Assembly: GCA_903905685.1 (NCBI GenBank)
Contig: CAIVHI010000507.1
Span: 1-7,810 of the forward strand
DNA: 7,810 bases
Direction: 5' to 3'
Source: an uncultured Bacteroidota bacterium
Lineage (GTDB): Bacteria; Bacteroidota; Bacteroidia; Chitinophagales; Chitinophagaceae
The notes under the pieces were generated by a model. The model was not told the origin of the DNA. It saw only the letters and a program-made list of their open reading frames with translations, and made no database searches. Shown here piece by piece: positions 6,628 through 7,810 of this stretch (positions within the stretch are counted from its first letter, which is position 1; every line of letters starts with the position of its first letter). Made by a program: the position numbers and the translations under genes.

Positions 6628-7809
6628 TTATTCGTAGCGCAAGGCCACTATGGGGTCTAGTTTTGAGGCCTTGATAGCCGGATAGATACCCGATATGATA
6701 CCCACCACGGCGCATATGCTTACGCCCATGAAAATCCATACCCAAGGTATGATGAAGCCCACATCGAACAGCGCACCCACCAAGTTGCCTATCACCATGC
6801 CCAGTAAGACCCCCAATAGGCCACCCAACACGCTAATCATGATGGACTCTGTGAGGAATTGTTGTTTGATGCCGGAAGACTTGGCTCCCAATGCCTTGAT
6901 AACCCCAATTTCACGAGTCCGTTCCGATACCGAAACGAGCATAATGTTCATTAAACCTACCACGGAGCCCAACAAAGTAATGACGGCAATAAGTACTGCC
7001 GCGATGCGGATGTACTTAATAACATCGAGCAATGTGGAGATGAGGTCGTTGTTTTGGGTTATCGAGAAATTGTTGGGTGCTCCGAGGGGCAGCTTGCGCA
7101 CGGCCCGAAACAGCCCTTCGGCCTCATCGCACGCCAATTCTTTGGTCTTAATGTCGTTTACACCAACACTGATAACGATGGAATTGGCCCCACCATACAA
7201 GGCCCGTGCCGTATTTACGGGAATCAAGACCGCATTGTCGCCATCCATGATCATGCTTCCCCCTTTGGACTCCATCACCCCAATCACCCGACATTTCACG
7301 TCGCCCACGGATACCACTTCGTTGATGACGTGCTTCAAGTTGTTTTTGAACAGCTTTTTGGCGGTGCCGTTTCCGAGGATGCATACGTAACTCACTGTAT
7401 TTACCTCTGCATCGGTAAAATTACGACCGTCATAAAGCTTGGTGTCGGATACCGGTAGGTAGTTGTCGTCCACACCCGTAACCCGAACATTGGGATTCGT
7501 TTTTTCGGACCCATAATGCACAGTTGCAATACCTGTACCGCGAAGCGACATGCTTACTTTGGCGGGGAAATTGAATCGCTCCCGGAACGTACGCGCTTCT
7601 TCATAAGTGATTTTTTTGCCGTCCGTAACTGCCGACATGGGACCGCCACGCTTATTCTTCTTTTTTTGGACTACGTCATTGTTAATCTGAAAGGAATTGG
7701 CACCCATCCTGCTGAAATTGGAGTATACCCCCGCTTTCATGGCGTCAACGGCAGTAAGGATGCCTACGAGAGCCATAATGCCTGTGCCAATAATGGCAAT
7801 GGTAAGCAC
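6628..7809 (-). CDS. MacB/FtsX-type ABC transporter permease, cut by the right edge
   Basis: This is the membrane subunit of a MacB-like exporter, which couples to a separate ATPase and works by mechanotransmission rather than ordinary transport through the membrane. About 393 residues are visible. The frame is still open at the edge, where the codon is an internal Val (GTG) rather than a start. The visible part begins in the first membrane helix (IIGTGIMALVGILTAVDAM). A periplasmic MacB core domain follows at roughly 25-260, with GVDDNYLPVSD and VGDVKCRVIGVMESKGGSM. The FtsX domain then has three helices, including the signature SERTREIGVIKALGAK, and the usual end SKLDPIVALRYE. Relatives are about 410 residues, so only some 20-25 N-terminal residues should be missing. 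The substrate (lipoprotein, peptide, small molecule or macrolide) cannot be told from this sequence, and the ATPase gene is not in the window. Confidence 0.92.
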   Translation of the reverse strand: MLTIAIIGTGIMALVGILTAVDAMKAGVYSNFSRMGANSFQINNDVVQKKKNKRGGPMSAVTDGKKITYEEARTFRERFNFPAKVSMSLRGTGIATVHYGSEKTNPNVRVTGVDDNYLPVSDTKLYDGRNFTDAEVNTVSYVCILGNGTAKKLFKNNLKHVINEVVSVGDVKCRVIGVMESKGGSMIMDGDNAVLIPVNTARALYGGANSIVISVGVNDIKTKELACDEAEGLFRAVRKLPLGAPNNFSITQNNDLISTLLDVIKYIRIAAVLIAVITLLGSVVGLMNIMLVSVSERTREIGVIKALGAKSSGIKQQFLTESIMISVLGGLLGVLLGMVIGNLVGALFDVGFIIPWVWIFMGVSICAVVGIISGIYPAIKASKLDPIVALRYE

Positions 7810-7810
7810 C

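Noticed and set aside
6695..7390. Plus-strand open frame (231 codons) opposite the permease
   Set aside because: It is rich in Thr, Pro, Ser and Met, as expected from reversing membrane-protein codons, and the permease on the minus strand is unambiguous.

Overview
The window looks like chromosomal DNA from a Bacteroidota bacterium that has a type IX secretion system (T9SS). The evidence is a PorZ-like protein with a type A sorting domain, the remains of an outer-membrane barrel gene of the carboxypeptidase-regulatory-domain/OMP family common in this phylum, a MacB-type permease with phylum-typical wording, and a TAnnTTTG -7 promoter box. The exact genus cannot be read from the sequence. I see no phage, insertion sequence, CRISPR array, tRNA or rRNA.

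Layout. Positions 1-1610 are a loose, partly decayed stretch. It holds the 3' tail of a gene running in from the left (2-169) that resembles a broken T9SS sorting domain, a short hexapeptide acyltransferase related to serine acetyltransferases (307-837), a strong hairpin followed by a T run (1006-1064), and an outer-membrane beta-barrel pseudogene (1083-1610) that keeps only its signal peptide, the start of its first domain and its C-terminus. From 1585 onward the genes are dense and intact: murI (minus), porZ-like (plus), recO (plus), rsgA (minus) and an ABC permease (minus, cut by the right edge).

How the genes relate. porZ and recO are 39 bp apart on the same strand and probably form one transcript, with murI diverging from porZ. 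recO and rsgA converge with 11 bp between their stops. The permease and rsgA share the minus strand with a gap of 34-49 bp and may be co-transcribed. Functionally this is a housekeeping mix: peptidoglycan precursor supply (MurI), T9SS surface attachment (PorZ), recombination repair (RecO), 30S ribosome maturation (RsgA) and membrane export (permease). The acyltransferase points to surface polysaccharide or cysteine metabolism.

Non-coding stretches. No gap exceeds 300 bases once the pseudogene is counted. Positions 170-306 are AT-rich with nothing convincing. Positions 838-1082 hold only the hairpin. Positions 2416-2547 are the murI/porZ divergent promoter region. I did not find a convincing new biological system. 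The most unusual features are the gene decay at the left and the 22-bp hairpin beside it.
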